From Candidatus Obscuribacter phosphatis (lineage in GTDB: Bacteria > Cyanobacteriota > Vampirovibrionia > Obscuribacterales > Obscuribacteraceae): 64,000 nt of DNA. The stretch covers positions 2,084,599-2,148,598 of the forward strand of contig MOYA01000001.1 in NCBI GenBank assembly GCA_001899315.1, read 5' to 3'. Both the position numbers and the translations under genes were made by a program. Below the pieces are notes generated by a model. The model did not search any database, was not told the DNA's origin, and was given only the letters and a program-made list of their open reading frames with translations. Shown here piece after piece: positions 52,432-61,724 of this stretch; within the stretch, counting starts at the first letter, position 1, and each line of letters opens with the position of its first letter.

Positions 52432-53076
52432 ATGGGACAGAAGCCCTCGAGTCAAAATGACAATGTGACAAGTTCCAACATGGACGCTATTGCCGACATC
52501 ATCAAATCTATTCCAAAGGGCGACCATCTAACGGCACCCGAAGTATACGAACTTGCCAAGCAGAGAGGACTCAAGTTGAGCCTTTCGACTGTCTATCGCA
52601 CCCTCAACAAATTGAAAGAAGTAGGCAATGTGATTACAGTCTCGGGCGACCGCGGCCTGCGCTATGAATCGGTAGACGACCAAGCCCACGATCATCTTAT
52701 CTGTCTGGGTTGCGGTCTAACCATCGAATTTTACGATGAGCTCATCAGAGGTTTTGGTCACAATGTAGCCCTGCGTAAGGGCTTTGAGCACACCACCAGT
52801 CGCTTTGACATTCTTGGCTATTGCGAAAAGTGCCGAGTCAACAACGAAAGCCATAAGTTAGAGCAGCTGGCAGACAGCCTTTTCAATGCTATAGAAAAAT
52901 GCGAAACAGCCCTCGAAGATTTACGACTAGCAGCCGAACAACTAAAAGCCCGCAAACAAGCGCGCATGACCCAACCGCTTAGATTAGCCCAGGGCAAACT
53001 GGATGAAACCCTGCGCGAAATAGACTATATCATCGGCAACACCATAGACCCGGGCAAAGCCGCAGAAGGCAATTAA
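52432..53076 (+). CDS. Fur-family metal-dependent regulator
   Basis: Ferric-uptake-regulator family. The frame opens at 52366, but ATG 52432 (214 residues) fits the family length better. It has the winged helix (HLTAPEVYELAKQRGLKLSLSTVYRTLNKL), the metal-site segment DHLICLGCG and a second CEKC pair that would bind structural zinc. After the normal domain it carries an extra helical tail of about 70 residues (NAIEKCETALEDLRLAAEQLKARKQ). Whether it senses Fe, Zn or peroxide cannot be told from the sequence. It ends one base before the convergent GT2 gene. Confidence 0.88.
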   Translation: MGQKPSSQNDNVTSSNMDAIADIIKSIPKGDHLTAPEVYELAKQRGLKLSLSTVYRTLNKLKEVGNVITVSGDRGLRYESVDDQAHDHLICLGCGLTIEFYDELIRGFGHNVALRKGFEHTTSRFDILGYCEKCRVNNESHKLEQLADSLFNAIEKCETALEDLRLAAEQLKARKQARMTQPLRLAQGKLDETLREIDYIIGNTIDPGKAAEGN

Positions 53077-54126
53077 CTAACTATTTTGAGCCTGACTGAG
53101 CTTACTCTGGTATAGACGCTTGCGCGCCTCTTCCAGATCGCGCTCCGATTCGACAATAATCTGTTCCATATAGCTATGCGGCACCCGCCTTTTAGCATTG
53201 ATCGCCGCTCTTTTCTCAAGCATCTTAGGCAATAGCTTGACGGCGCCCAGAGCCCCTTCCAACCAAGGCACCACTTGTCCGCCTCTGACGATGACGACGG
53301 CAAAGTAATAAGCCTGCCAAAAGATAATATGAGGCAAAAACTTGATTAAAAGGGCGTTTGGAATATTCTTGATGATTGTATTGAAATTATTTTGCGAAGA
53401 AAGGCGGACCACTAAAGGACTATAGCCACTACCGGTAGTACCACAACCCAAGTGGTAAATAATAGCTTCCGGTATGTAATAGCATTTATAACCAGCGCTC
53501 TGAGCCCTCAAGCCGATATCGACATCTTCTAGGTAGGCAAAATAGTCTTCGTCAAAGAGTCCTATATCGAGCAACAGACTGCGCCGATAAAGCGCCGCTC
53601 CACCGCAAGCACCCAATATATAGCGACCCTTGTCGAAGAGTCCGGTATCTTTCTCCCTATGACCAATTCTTCCGGGCAAACCGCCGCGGCGATAGCCATC
53701 GCCGACTCCGTCCAAAAGGCTGTGATCGTCATAAGCCAACATTTTGCAGCCAAGCGAGCCGCATTCAGGATGCTCGGCCATACCCTTAACCAAAGCCGAG
53801 ACCCAATTGGCATCGACCACGGTGTCATTATTGATCAAAGCGATAAATTCACCGCGAGACTCTTTTATGCCTCGGTTCACTGCCACCGAAAAACCAGTAT
53901 TAACGGCAAAACACGGCACCTTTACGGTGGGATAATTCTCTTTGAGAAATTCTACCGATCCGTCTTTAGAGCCATTATCTACAACAATTATTTCAACCTT
54001 CTCATATGTCTGCTTGAGAAGTGAGTCAAGACAACCGCTCAAAAAGTGCTTGCCATTCCAATTGGGAATCACTATTGAAACCAGCCCGGGCTCAAATTCT
54101 TTCGAGAGCGGCTCTTTGTCGTCCAT
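53077..54126 (-). CDS. Family 2 glycosyltransferase
   Basis: A 349-residue GT-A enzyme of the rhamnosyltransferase-like group. VSIVIPNWNGKHFLSGCLDSLL begins the fold. VDNGSKDGS and the metal-binding region INNDTVVD follow, with GACGGAALYRR and FDEDYFAYLEDVDIGLRA near the acceptor site. A hydrophobic segment (about 265-290) suggests membrane association. Sugar and acceptor are unknown. It is divergent from the GT4 gene, in a small glycan-related group. Confidence 0.9.
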   Translation of the reverse strand: MDDKEPLSKEFEPGLVSIVIPNWNGKHFLSGCLDSLLKQTYEKVEIIVVDNGSKDGSVEFLKENYPTVKVPCFAVNTGFSVAVNRGIKESRGEFIALINNDTVVDANWVSALVKGMAEHPECGSLGCKMLAYDDHSLLDGVGDGYRRGGLPGRIGHREKDTGLFDKGRYILGACGGAALYRRSLLLDIGLFDEDYFAYLEDVDIGLRAQSAGYKCYYIPEAIIYHLGCGTTGSGYSPLVVRLSSQNNFNTIIKNIPNALLIKFLPHIIFWQAYYFAVVIVRGGQVVPWLEGALGAVKLLPKMLEKRAAINAKRRVPHSYMEQIIVESERDLEEARKRLYQSKLSQAQNS

Positions 54127-54242
54127 AAATAAATTCTTTCACGCCTGCAAACTGGCTCAGTTTAGCAGATGCCAAAGCTATAACCAAAGCGAAAAGCAAA
54201 GCTATAATGAGTGACCCTGTCAAAGGACAGGTTGGAGACTAT

Positions 54243-55586
54243 GTGAGCAAGAAGAGCAAAATTCTAATCATCACCCTGGAGCCGATCGGCAAGAAAATGG
54301 CCGGACCGGCTATTCGTGCTCTCGAGATAGGCAAGAGATTATGCCGCGATTTCGAAGTAACTGTGGCTTCCACAGTTAAAGTCGAAGACGGTATTGACAA
54401 GTCAAGTCTGCCGCCCAATTTAAAACTAGTGGAAGGCGCCGGTAAAAAGATGATTGCCCGGCTGGCGCTCATTCATTCGGCAATCTTTATCCAAGCCAAT
54501 GTTCTCAAGCCCTTTCCCTTTCTGGGCAATATGGATAAACATCTCATAGTCGACCTCTATGATCCCTATTTGTTCTCTGTCTTAGTGCAATACAAAGATG
54601 ATCCGGTCCAAGCTGAAAGCAGCTATAGATTGATGCATCAAGTCTTGGAAAAGCACATGATCAAAGCCGACTTCACAGTTTGCGCTTCAGAGAGACAAAG
54701 AGATTATTGGCTAGGACGCTTCTGCGCCCTCGGTCGACTAAACCCAGAAATTTATGCAGTGGACCGCAGTCTGCGCAAACTCATCGACGTTGTGCCCTAT
54801 GGCGTGCCGGAAGAAATTCCCACAAAACTGCCAGGCAAAGGTCTGAGAGAAAGACTGCCGCAACTGGGCGATGCACCGGTCTTGCTTTGGGGCGGCGGCA
54901 TCTGGGACTGGTTCGACCCTCTCACTGTCATTAACGCTGTTCATCAGGCGCTCCAAGAAAGACCAGACCTAAAGCTGGTATTCATGGGCACCAAAAGTCC
55001 CAATCCCAAAGTGCCGGTTATGGATATGACCGAAAAGGCACGTAGGCTTTGTGACGAGCTAGACATGACCGGTAAAAGCGCCTTCTTTCTAGACGGCTGG
55101 GTGCCTTACCAAGAAAGAGCCTCTTGCCTGCTTGATGCCACAGTGGCTGTGAGCGCTCATTTTGACTTACCCGAAACCCGTTTTTCTTTCAGAACCAGAG
55201 TGCTCGACTATTTCTGGTGTGGCATGCCCATCTTGACCACCGAAGGCGACAGACTAGCCGATCTAATTGCTGCCAAAGGGGCAGGCTTTGCCCTGCCATA
55301 TCAAGACGTAGCCGCCTGGAAAGCAGCCATACTTGAAATGACCGGCAAAAACAGCCAAGAATTGCAAAAAGTGAAAGAGGCATCCAGAGCCTTAGGACAA
55401 GAGTTTCTTTGGGACAAAAATGTTGAGCCTTTGCGGAAATTTCTGGAAAATCCGCATCATCTGCCCGACTATAAAAAGGTAACCATGCCAAACTTGCTTG
55501 AGCGAGCCCATGCAGTCTATCGCCGCGGCGGCAAAGAACTGATACTTAAACGCTCAGCCGAGCTATTTGGTGACATACTAAAGTAA
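54243..55586 (+). CDS. Family 4 (GT-B) glycosyltransferase
   Basis: About 447 residues from GTG 54243, chosen for its GGAG ribosome site 5 bases upstream; the frame also opens at ATG 54207. GT-B fold: N-terminal ILIITLEPIGKKMAGPAIRALEIGKRL and the C-terminal nucleotide-sugar domain with LLWGGGIWDWFDP, LVFMGTKSPNP and FRTRVLDYFWCGMPILTTEGD. It overlaps the CHAD gene by one base (TAATG). The substrate is not predictable from the sequence. Confidence 0.87.
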   Translation: MSKKSKILIITLEPIGKKMAGPAIRALEIGKRLCRDFEVTVASTVKVEDGIDKSSLPPNLKLVEGAGKKMIARLALIHSAIFIQANVLKPFPFLGNMDKHLIVDLYDPYLFSVLVQYKDDPVQAESSYRLMHQVLEKHMIKADFTVCASERQRDYWLGRFCALGRLNPEIYAVDRSLRKLIDVVPYGVPEEIPTKLPGKGLRERLPQLGDAPVLLWGGGIWDWFDPLTVINAVHQALQERPDLKLVFMGTKSPNPKVPVMDMTEKARRLCDELDMTGKSAFFLDGWVPYQERASCLLDATVAVSAHFDLPETRFSFRTRVLDYFWCGMPILTTEGDRLADLIAAKGAGFALPYQDVAAWKAAILEMTGKNSQELQKVKEASRALGQEFLWDKNVEPLRKFLENPHHLPDYKKVTMPNLLERAHAVYRRGGKELILKRSAELFGDILK

Positions 55587-56527
55587 TGAATACACAAGTT
55601 AAGGCCGCACCGGAACACTTACTGATGCTCAACTGGTTTGAGCTGGAAGAAACTAGGGCCTTGAGCGTCTTGGAAGAAATGCAGGCGGCTCTCAAGTTGA
55701 TTGACGAAAAGCTCAGCCCCCGCCGAGTTCACGAAGTAAGAGTGGTAATCAGACGCTGGTATTCAGTTTGGGATATTTTAAAAGTAGACAATTGGCGCGA
55801 TGACCGTTATGACAAAAAGGTCGGCAAACCGCTAACCAAGCTGAACAAGGCCCTGGGTAGACTAAGAGACCTGGACGTAAATATTGAGCTTGCTACTGCC
55901 TTTCATGCCCCCACAGTCTTGCTATCGCACTGGCGGCGCCTGCGAAATAAGCGCCGGCGCAAGGTCGCTGAAAAACTAGCCAGCCTAAAGGCGAAGCGCA
56001 TCGGCAAAGAATTAGCCGAGCATCTCTCTCGCCGAGCCTATGAGATAGAAAGACTGCTGATTCCCCTTTCGGAAGACGAAGAAAGATCAGCCACCGCCAA
56101 TCATACACTTAGCCCCCTGGCCAAAAGCAGCTATCACCATCTTGCGGCATATTTAGAGAGATGTGAAGAAGAGGCGCGGGTGATGGCCTCTCAACATCTT
56201 AGTTATGAAGAACTGCACGAGCTAAGATTGATAATCAAGCGTTGGCGCTATCTGCTTGCTGAGTTTTTCGGTCTGACCAATCTCGAACTGGTCAAGGTGC
56301 AGCAGTTATTGGGCAAGCACCATGACCTAGTCAGACTAAGAGAAGAGATTGAAAATTTTGAGAAAAAACAAAATTCTCATCTATCAGGCGATGAGAAGAA
56401 GAAACTAAAGCAAACCACCAGCCGCATTACTCTGGAACTAGCCAGATTAGATGATGTCATTGAGAAACTAAAGCCCGAATTACCTTACGGTCTAAGACCC
56501 TATCGCCTTAGCCAGTTGATAGGCTGA
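55586..56527 (+). CDS. CHAD-domain protein (polyphosphate-binding type)
   Basis: A 313-residue all-helical CHAD protein with the two repeats typical of the family. Each has conserved basic residues: VHEVRVVIRRWYSVWDIL with LGRLRDLDVNIEL, and LHELRLIIKRWRYLLAEFF with LGKHHDLVRLREEIE. CHAD proteins bind inorganic polyphosphate through these Arg/His/Lys faces and localise to polyphosphate granules. A role in polyphosphate storage is plausible here. It is translationally coupled to the upstream GT4 gene. Confidence 0.88.
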   Translation: MNTQVKAAPEHLLMLNWFELEETRALSVLEEMQAALKLIDEKLSPRRVHEVRVVIRRWYSVWDILKVDNWRDDRYDKKVGKPLTKLNKALGRLRDLDVNIELATAFHAPTVLLSHWRRLRNKRRRKVAEKLASLKAKRIGKELAEHLSRRAYEIERLLIPLSEDEERSATANHTLSPLAKSSYHHLAAYLERCEEEARVMASQHLSYEELHELRLIIKRWRYLLAEFFGLTNLELVKVQQLLGKHHDLVRLREEIENFEKKQNSHLSGDEKKKLKQTTSRITLELARLDDVIEKLKPELPYGLRPYRLSQLIG

Positions 56528-56636
56528 TTTGCCAGTAAATGGCAGCACAAGATGCCAAGCATACAGCTTATTTAACTTAAATTGAATCTGATGGCCATGT
56601 GCTGTCTGGGAGCCTACAATTATGGAGAGGGGAAGT

Positions 56637-56693
56637 ATGCCGATTTATATAAATCGGGCGGACGGAGCGTCAGGGTCAAATGATAATAAATAA
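56637..56693 (+). CDS. 18-residue leader ORF overlapping the trxB start
   Basis: ATG 56637 follows a very strong ribosome site (GGAGAGGGGAAG) and encodes MPIYINRADGASGSNDNK. The stop at 56691-56693 lies past the trxB ATG at 56680, in another frame, so the frames overlap by 14 bases. The trxB start itself has only AGGG close by. This layout suggests coupled translation or a leader peptide. It is a prediction from sequence only. Confidence 0.4.
   Translation: MPIYINRADGASGSNDNK
56640..56657 (+). promoter_or_regulatory. Perfect 18-bp palindrome upstream of trxB
   Basis: CCGATTTATATAAATCGG is perfectly self-complementary and ends 22 bp before the trxB ATG, within the leader ORF. It may be an operator or an mRNA stem. 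Confidence 0.5.
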
Positions 56694-57660
56694 GAAACTA
56701 ACTATTCTAGGATCGGGCTCGGCTGGACTAACTGCAGCAATTTATGCCGCCAGAGCCAACCTTGAGCCCCTGGTTATTCAGGGTCTCCAAGCGGGCGGAC
56801 AGCTCACCATCACCTCCGACGTAGAAAACTTTCCCGGCTTCCCCAATGGCATCCTCGGTCCAGAGCTGATGGAAGAAATGCACAAGCAAGCTGAGCGTTT
56901 CGGCACCCAGTTCATTTATGACAATGCCGAGTCAGTGGACCTCAGTCAGAGACCATTCAAAATCAAAACCTCCTCAGATGAAATTTATACCGACACTCTC
57001 ATCATCGGCACTGGTGCCTCAGCCAAATTGCTGGGCTTGCCCTCCGAGAGCAAGCTCATGGGTCACGGTGTATCAGCCTGTGCCACTTGTGACGGTTTCT
57101 TCTTCAGAGACAAAGAAGTCTTCGTTGTGGGCGGCGGCGACACAGCCCTCGAAGAAGCCACCTTCCTCACCCGCTTTGCCTCCAAAGTGACGGTCATACA
57201 CAGAAGAGACAGCTTCCGCGCCTCGGCAATCATGGCCAAGAGAGCCCAGAGCAATCCCAAAGTACACTTCATTTTGGACAGCGTCGTTGAAGACATTCTC
57301 GATGTCGAACAAGGACAAGTAACTGCCGTCCGCATACGCAATATCAAAACCAACGAAGTAAGCGAGCATCCTGCCGACGGCATCTTTATCGCCATCGGGC
57401 ACAAACCCAATACCGAGCTATTTGCCGGACAACTGGAGCTTACCGAAAACGGCTATATCAAGACCCACGGAGTCAAGACTTCGGTGAAAGGCGTCTTTGC
57501 CGCCGGAGATGTGCAGGACGAACTCTACAGACAGGCAATCACCGCCGCCGGTACCGGCTGCATGGCCGCCTTGGAAGCGCAATGGCTCATCGAAAACGAG
57601 GCGGAGGAAGGCGGCAAGAGTGAGGGAAAGTCTGAAGCAACGCATGCCTGTACGCATTAG
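56680..57660 (+). CDS. trxB: Thioredoxin reductase
   Basis: NADPH-dependent flavoprotein that reduces thioredoxin. The FAD site is LGSGSAGLTAA, the redox pair C134-A-T-C137 (SACATCDGFF) is intact, the NADPH loop is VGGGDTALEEA, and the FAD-binding end is VKGVFAAGDVQD followed by QAITAAGTGCMAALEA. At 326 residues it is slightly longer than the bacterial norm because of a polar tail (EEGGKSEGKSEATHACTH). It is followed 27 bp later by a metalloenzyme gene. Confidence 0.96.
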   Translation: MIINKKLTILGSGSAGLTAAIYAARANLEPLVIQGLQAGGQLTITSDVENFPGFPNGILGPELMEEMHKQAERFGTQFIYDNAESVDLSQRPFKIKTSSDEIYTDTLIIGTGASAKLLGLPSESKLMGHGVSACATCDGFFFRDKEVFVVGGGDTALEEATFLTRFASKVTVIHRRDSFRASAIMAKRAQSNPKVHFILDSVVEDILDVEQGQVTAVRIRNIKTNEVSEHPADGIFIAIGHKPNTELFAGQLELTENGYIKTHGVKTSVKGVFAAGDVQDELYRQAITAAGTGCMAALEAQWLIENEAEEGGKSEGKSEATHACTH

Positions 57661-57687
57661 ACCTATTCAGTACACCGGCATCGCACC

Positions 57688-58416
57688 ATGACCAGCCTCG
57701 CCTTGGAAGATTCGATATCTTCCCAAGAAATCAGGAAGAAACTGCACTGGCTCTTAGAGATGATCGAGAGTCACCCTTGTTCGGAGCATCCTCTCTTTGC
57801 CCAGCTGGAGCAGGCAGACATAAGAGATGCTGAAAAGGCAGCTTTGCTGCTAAAAAACTATGACGCCCATGCTTCCCACCTGCGTCGACTGCTGCTCAAA
57901 GCAGCGACCATAATGCCGGAAGAGGCGGTGGGCTATATTCTTGAAAATGTGCGCAATGAATATGGCAATGGCCGGCCGGAAGGGCGCCATCAATTACAGT
58001 TGCAAGATGTGGCTTGGGGTCTGGGCATTGACCGCTCATTTTACGAAAAAGCACCGGTGCAAGCCGGAATCAAGAAATTTATCAAAGCAGTAACCCCCTT
58101 CTATTTTCCCATCAAAGAGAAAAAGGAAAGACTAAAGGGTCTGAGAAGGCCTGCCATCGCCGCTGGTGCCATTACCGCCACCGAAGTGATGGCTATGAAA
58201 GAGTTCAAATATTTGCAAATAGCCTTTCGCCCTTTCGGCTTGGCAGATCATATTTGGTTCGATCATGTCACTGTTGAACAAGAACACTTCGACGAATCAA
58301 TCACTCTCGCCGCTTATTTTGCCGACACTGAAAGAGAGGCGGTCGAATTTGGCTTATTGGGCGTGCTTGATGCCAATCTGCATTTATACGACGGACTGCT
58401 TGCCACACTTACTTGA
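57688..58416 (+). CDS. Heme-oxygenase-like (PqqC/UndA-type) metalloenzyme
   Basis: A 242-residue all-helical protein of the iron-containing redox enzyme group. Likely metal ligands are E91 and H101 in NEYGNGRPEGRH, and the C-terminal HVTVEQEHF cluster, which resembles the HxxxDxxH pattern with E in place of D. Family members use a non-haem iron or di-iron centre for oxidative C-C or C-N chemistry. The substrate is unknown. It lies between trxB and a GT4 gene on the same strand, 27 bp after trxB. Confidence 0.75.
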   Translation: MTSLALEDSISSQEIRKKLHWLLEMIESHPCSEHPLFAQLEQADIRDAEKAALLLKNYDAHASHLRRLLLKAATIMPEEAVGYILENVRNEYGNGRPEGRHQLQLQDVAWGLGIDRSFYEKAPVQAGIKKFIKAVTPFYFPIKEKKERLKGLRRPAIAAGAITATEVMAMKEFKYLQIAFRPFGLADHIWFDHVTVEQEHFDESITLAAYFADTEREAVEFGLLGVLDANLHLYDGLLATLT

Positions 58417-58431
58417 GGCTGCCATCAAAAA

Positions 58432-59598
58432 GTGAAAAAGATAGCCCTTGTAGTAAGAGTCTTTGACAGGCACGGCGGTCTGGAACTTTACACACACAAG
58501 GTCCTGGAAGGTCTCCTAGACGCCGGTCTGGATGTGACTGTCTTTTGTGCCGAGAAAAAGAGCAACTTTAGCCATGCCAATCTAGAGATTGTCACATTGG
58601 CTGAACCACAGCAAAAGCTGGATAAAGCCAAACGTCAAAAATACAACGAAGCTGGATTGAATGAACTGCTCAAAGCTAGGCGAGGAGAGTTCGACCTGGT
58701 GCACAGCCAAAACTGTCCCATTGATGCCCCCGATCTTGTCACTTTCCACCAGCACACGGCCATGCGTTTTTCGGAAAGCGGCAGAGAACTGGAAGCTTTA
58801 ATCAATAAGATAAAGTGTCGTCTGCACCCAGCTTACAAAATACGCATTGAGCAAGACCGCAAGCTCTGTCAAAGCGCAATCATGCGCAGTTTTGTCTCTG
58901 AAATCTGCCGCCAAGATTATTACAAACACTACATGCCCGATGCTCTTGCCGCTAGACCCTACCTGATTTTGCCACCCGGTACCGAAGTAGATCTTGAGGC
59001 GGCTGAGGCGACACCACCGGTTAAGCTGAAGCCATTTACCTTTATTTTTGTCGGCAAAGGCTTCAGCAAAAAAGGTCTAGACACTCTCTTTCAAGCTTGC
59101 CGTATCTTGAAGCAAGAAAGACGTGACTTCAAACTTCTAGTAGTTGGTTTGAAAAATAGCCTCTATAACCGTTTTCTGGCTAGTAAAGCAGGCATAGCCG
59201 ATCGAGTGCAATTAATGGGCTTCCGCAAAGATCTAGCCACCCTCCTGCCTCAAACTTCAGCCATTGTCGTTCCTTCAAAGTGCGAAGCCTACGGCATGTC
59301 TCCGGTAGAGGCCATGGCTGTCGGCACACCGGCAATTGTCAGCACCATGGCCGGTGTGACAGAAGAACTTTTGGACGGCAAAGAAGCCCTGCATTTGAAA
59401 GACCATCTTGATGCCGCCGAATTGGCAGGGCTTATGGCCCAACTGATGGACGACCAAACTCTCTATCAAACCCTGCAGATAAAGGGCAAAGAAAAGGCGG
59501 CAGAGATTACCTGGCGCAGAACAATCAAACTGACTTTAGAAGCCTACGAAAAAACATTGCAACTTAAAGGGAGCGGATTAGCTAATGGAAAAGCTTGA
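58432..59598 (+). CDS. Family 4 glycosyltransferase (WaaG-like)
   Basis: A 388-residue GT-B enzyme starting at GTG 58432 ([28 protein letters not shown]). It has [19 protein letters not shown], the loop [41 protein letters not shown] with the conserved [12 protein letters not shown], and a typical GT4 end. The pattern is close to WaaG/RfaG-like enzymes that add sugars to lipopolysaccharide core. Its 3' end overlaps the DUF255 gene by 14 bp. Confidence 0.88.
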   Translation: MKKIALVVRVFDRHGGLELYTHKVLEGLLDAGLDVTVFCAEKKSNFSHANLEIVTLAEPQQKLDKAKRQKYNEAGLNELLKARRGEFDLVHSQNCPIDAPDLVTFHQHTAMRFSESGRELEALINKIKCRLHPAYKIRIEQDRKLCQSAIMRSFVSEICRQDYYKHYMPDALAARPYLILPPGTEVDLEAAEATPPVKLKPFTFIFVGKGFSKKGLDTLFQACRILKQERRDFKLLVVGLKNSLYNRFLASKAGIADRVQLMGFRKDLATLLPQTSAIVVPSKCEAYGMSPVEAMAVGTPAIVSTMAGVTEELLDGKEALHLKDHLDAAELAGLMAQLMDDQTLYQTLQIKGKEKAAEITWRRTIKLTLEAYEKTLQLKGSGLANGKA

Positions 59599-61720
59599 GA
59601 GCCAGGCCAAAAAGGCCAAGAAGCCAAACAGACTCGCCGGCGAAGCCAGCACCTATCTCAAACAGCATGCCCTGAACCCGGTCGACTGGTTTCCCTGGGG
59701 AGAAGAAGCTCTGCAAAAGGCTAAGTCGGAAGAAAAACCGATCTTGCTTTCAGTCGGCTATGCCGCCTGCCATTGGTGCCATGTCATGGAACATGAGAGC
59801 TTCGAAGACGACGAGACGGCAGAAATTATGAATCAAGGCTTCATCAACATCAAGGTTGACAGAGAAGAACGCACCGACATAGACGAAATTTATATGAAAG
59901 CAGTGCAAGTCATGACCGGTCACGGCGGCTGGCCCATGACCGTCTTTCTCACCCCCGAACTGAAACCTTTCTTTGGCGGCACTTATTTCCCCCCGGTGGA
60001 AAGACACGGCATGCCCTCTTTCAAACGAGTCTTGAAACAGGTCTTAGCGGCCTGGCAAAACAACCGTGACGATCTTGCCGCTTCCGCCGAAGAGCTGACC
60101 GAACATCTACGCCTTATGGACCGGGTAAAGAGTGCAGAAAACAGCCTCTCAGACCACCTCAAGGTCGGAGACGACTACTTGAACTATGGCACTATATCTA
60201 GTGCCTTAGAAAAATTTCTGCGCAATTTCGATGCCACCTATGGAGGCTTCGGCGGGGCACCGAAATTCCCGCACAGTTTTGCCATAGAGCTTTGTATGCG
60301 AGCCCAAGACAGAGTTTCGCAAGTGCAAGATTCGCGCAAAAAAGATTGCCTGACCCTGGTGGAAAAGACACTGGACGGTATGGCCATAGGCGGCATTCAT
60401 GATCAGATAGGCGGTGGTTTTGCCCGCTATTCGGTAGACCGTAAGTGGTTGATACCCCACTTTGAAAAAATGCTTTATGACAATGCTCTTTTGGCTCGCA
60501 CCTATCTTGACGGCTATCAACTGAAGGGCAATCGCTTTTGGCTCCATACAGCCGAAAGAATTCTCTCTTTCGTTGAAAGAGAATTGGGCACCGATATCGG
60601 TGGCTTCTATTCCAGCTTAGATGCCGATTCGGAAGGAGAAGAAGGAAAGTTCTATGTCTTCACCCGAGAAGAGCTCAAGCAGATCTTGGGAGATAGAGAC
60701 GGGGTTTGGTTCGCCGACCTTATGGGGGTGAGCGAAAGCGGCAATTTTGAGCACGGCAAGTCGGTCTTGCACTTCCAAAAGCCGCCCCAAACCCTGGCTA
60801 AAGAAAGAGACATGAACTATGAAGACTTCATGCAGAGAGTTATTGAACTAGGCGACAAGCTTTTGATAGAGCGCGAAAAACGGGTGAGACCAGGAAGAGA
60901 CGAGAAGATTCTCACCTCGTGGAACGCCCTAATGTTCTCGGCTTTCATTCAGGCTTATCAGGTTACCGGCAAAGACGAATACCGACTGCGTGCTGAAAAG
61001 GGGCTGCGCTTCCTGCTTGAGCATCTGCTCGTACAAGATAAGACTGGCAAAAGACTTTTGCGTGTCTACGGCAGCAAACTGCCTGGTTACTTAGACGACT
61101 ATGGCGCAGCCATACTAGCCCTACTCGATATGGCTTCAATTGATGCCGATGGGGTGTGGCTCAAAACGGCAGTAGAACTAGCCGACAGCGTTCTAGCCTT
61201 GTTTGCCGATAGCGAAGAAGGCGGCTTTTTCTACACCGCAAAAGACCACGAGACCCTAATCGTCAGACCGAGAAGTCACTTCGACGGTTCGGTCCCCTCC
61301 GGTACATCTTCCACCTGTATGGCTTTTCTCAGATTGGCTAGACTGACCAATTTAGTCCGCTTTGAACAAGCAGCCGACGACATCTTGAAACTCTATGGAC
61401 CAAATCTGACCAGGCTCTCAGATCAGTTTGCCAATCTAATCTGCTGCCTCGATTTCAAACTCTCGCAGCCTAAAGAAATAGCAGTGGTATTGCCGGCAAA
61501 ACAAGAAAAGGGCGAAGCAGAAATGCTGCTTGCTCTCTACAAGAACTACAGCCCGTCCAAAGTGGTGGCAGTAAAAAGAGATGGGACAGAGTCTGACTTA
61601 GAGCTATTCAAGGGAAGGGAGAGCAAAGGTGGAACTACTATCTATGTTTGCCAGAACTTCACCTGTCAGGCACCCATAGCCGACGCCAAGGCTCTGTCTG
61701 AAGAGATGAAGAACTGGTAG
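59585..61720 (+). CDS. DUF255 thioredoxin-fold protein (YyaL/SPATA20-like)
   Basis: A 711-residue protein. The N-terminal thioredoxin-like domain (about 15-175) has [15 protein letters not shown] with C62/C65 and [24 protein letters not shown]. The rest is a six-hairpin-like (alpha/alpha)6 domain ([49 protein letters not shown]). The family is widespread but poorly characterised; a thiol-related or sugar-epimerase-like role has been proposed. Overlap with the upstream GT4 gene suggests cotranscription. Confidence 0.93.
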   Translation: MEKLESQAKKAKKPNRLAGEASTYLKQHALNPVDWFPWGEEALQKAKSEEKPILLSVGYAACHWCHVMEHESFEDDETAEIMNQGFINIKVDREERTDIDEIYMKAVQVMTGHGGWPMTVFLTPELKPFFGGTYFPPVERHGMPSFKRVLKQVLAAWQNNRDDLAASAEELTEHLRLMDRVKSAENSLSDHLKVGDDYLNYGTISSALEKFLRNFDATYGGFGGAPKFPHSFAIELCMRAQDRVSQVQDSRKKDCLTLVEKTLDGMAIGGIHDQIGGGFARYSVDRKWLIPHFEKMLYDNALLARTYLDGYQLKGNRFWLHTAERILSFVERELGTDIGGFYSSLDADSEGEEGKFYVFTREELKQILGDRDGVWFADLMGVSESGNFEHGKSVLHFQKPPQTLAKERDMNYEDFMQRVIELGDKLLIEREKRVRPGRDEKILTSWNALMFSAFIQAYQVTGKDEYRLRAEKGLRFLLEHLLVQDKTGKRLLRVYGSKLPGYLDDYGAAILALLDMASIDADGVWLKTAVELADSVLALFADSEEGGFFYTAKDHETLIVRPRSHFDGSVPSGTSSTCMAFLRLARLTNLVRFEQAADDILKLYGPNLTRLSDQFANLICCLDFKLSQPKEIAVVLPAKQEKGEAEMLLALYKNYSPSKVVAVKRDGTESDLELFKGRESKGGTTIYVCQNFTCQAPIADAKALSEEMKNW

Positions 61721-61724
61721 ATAG

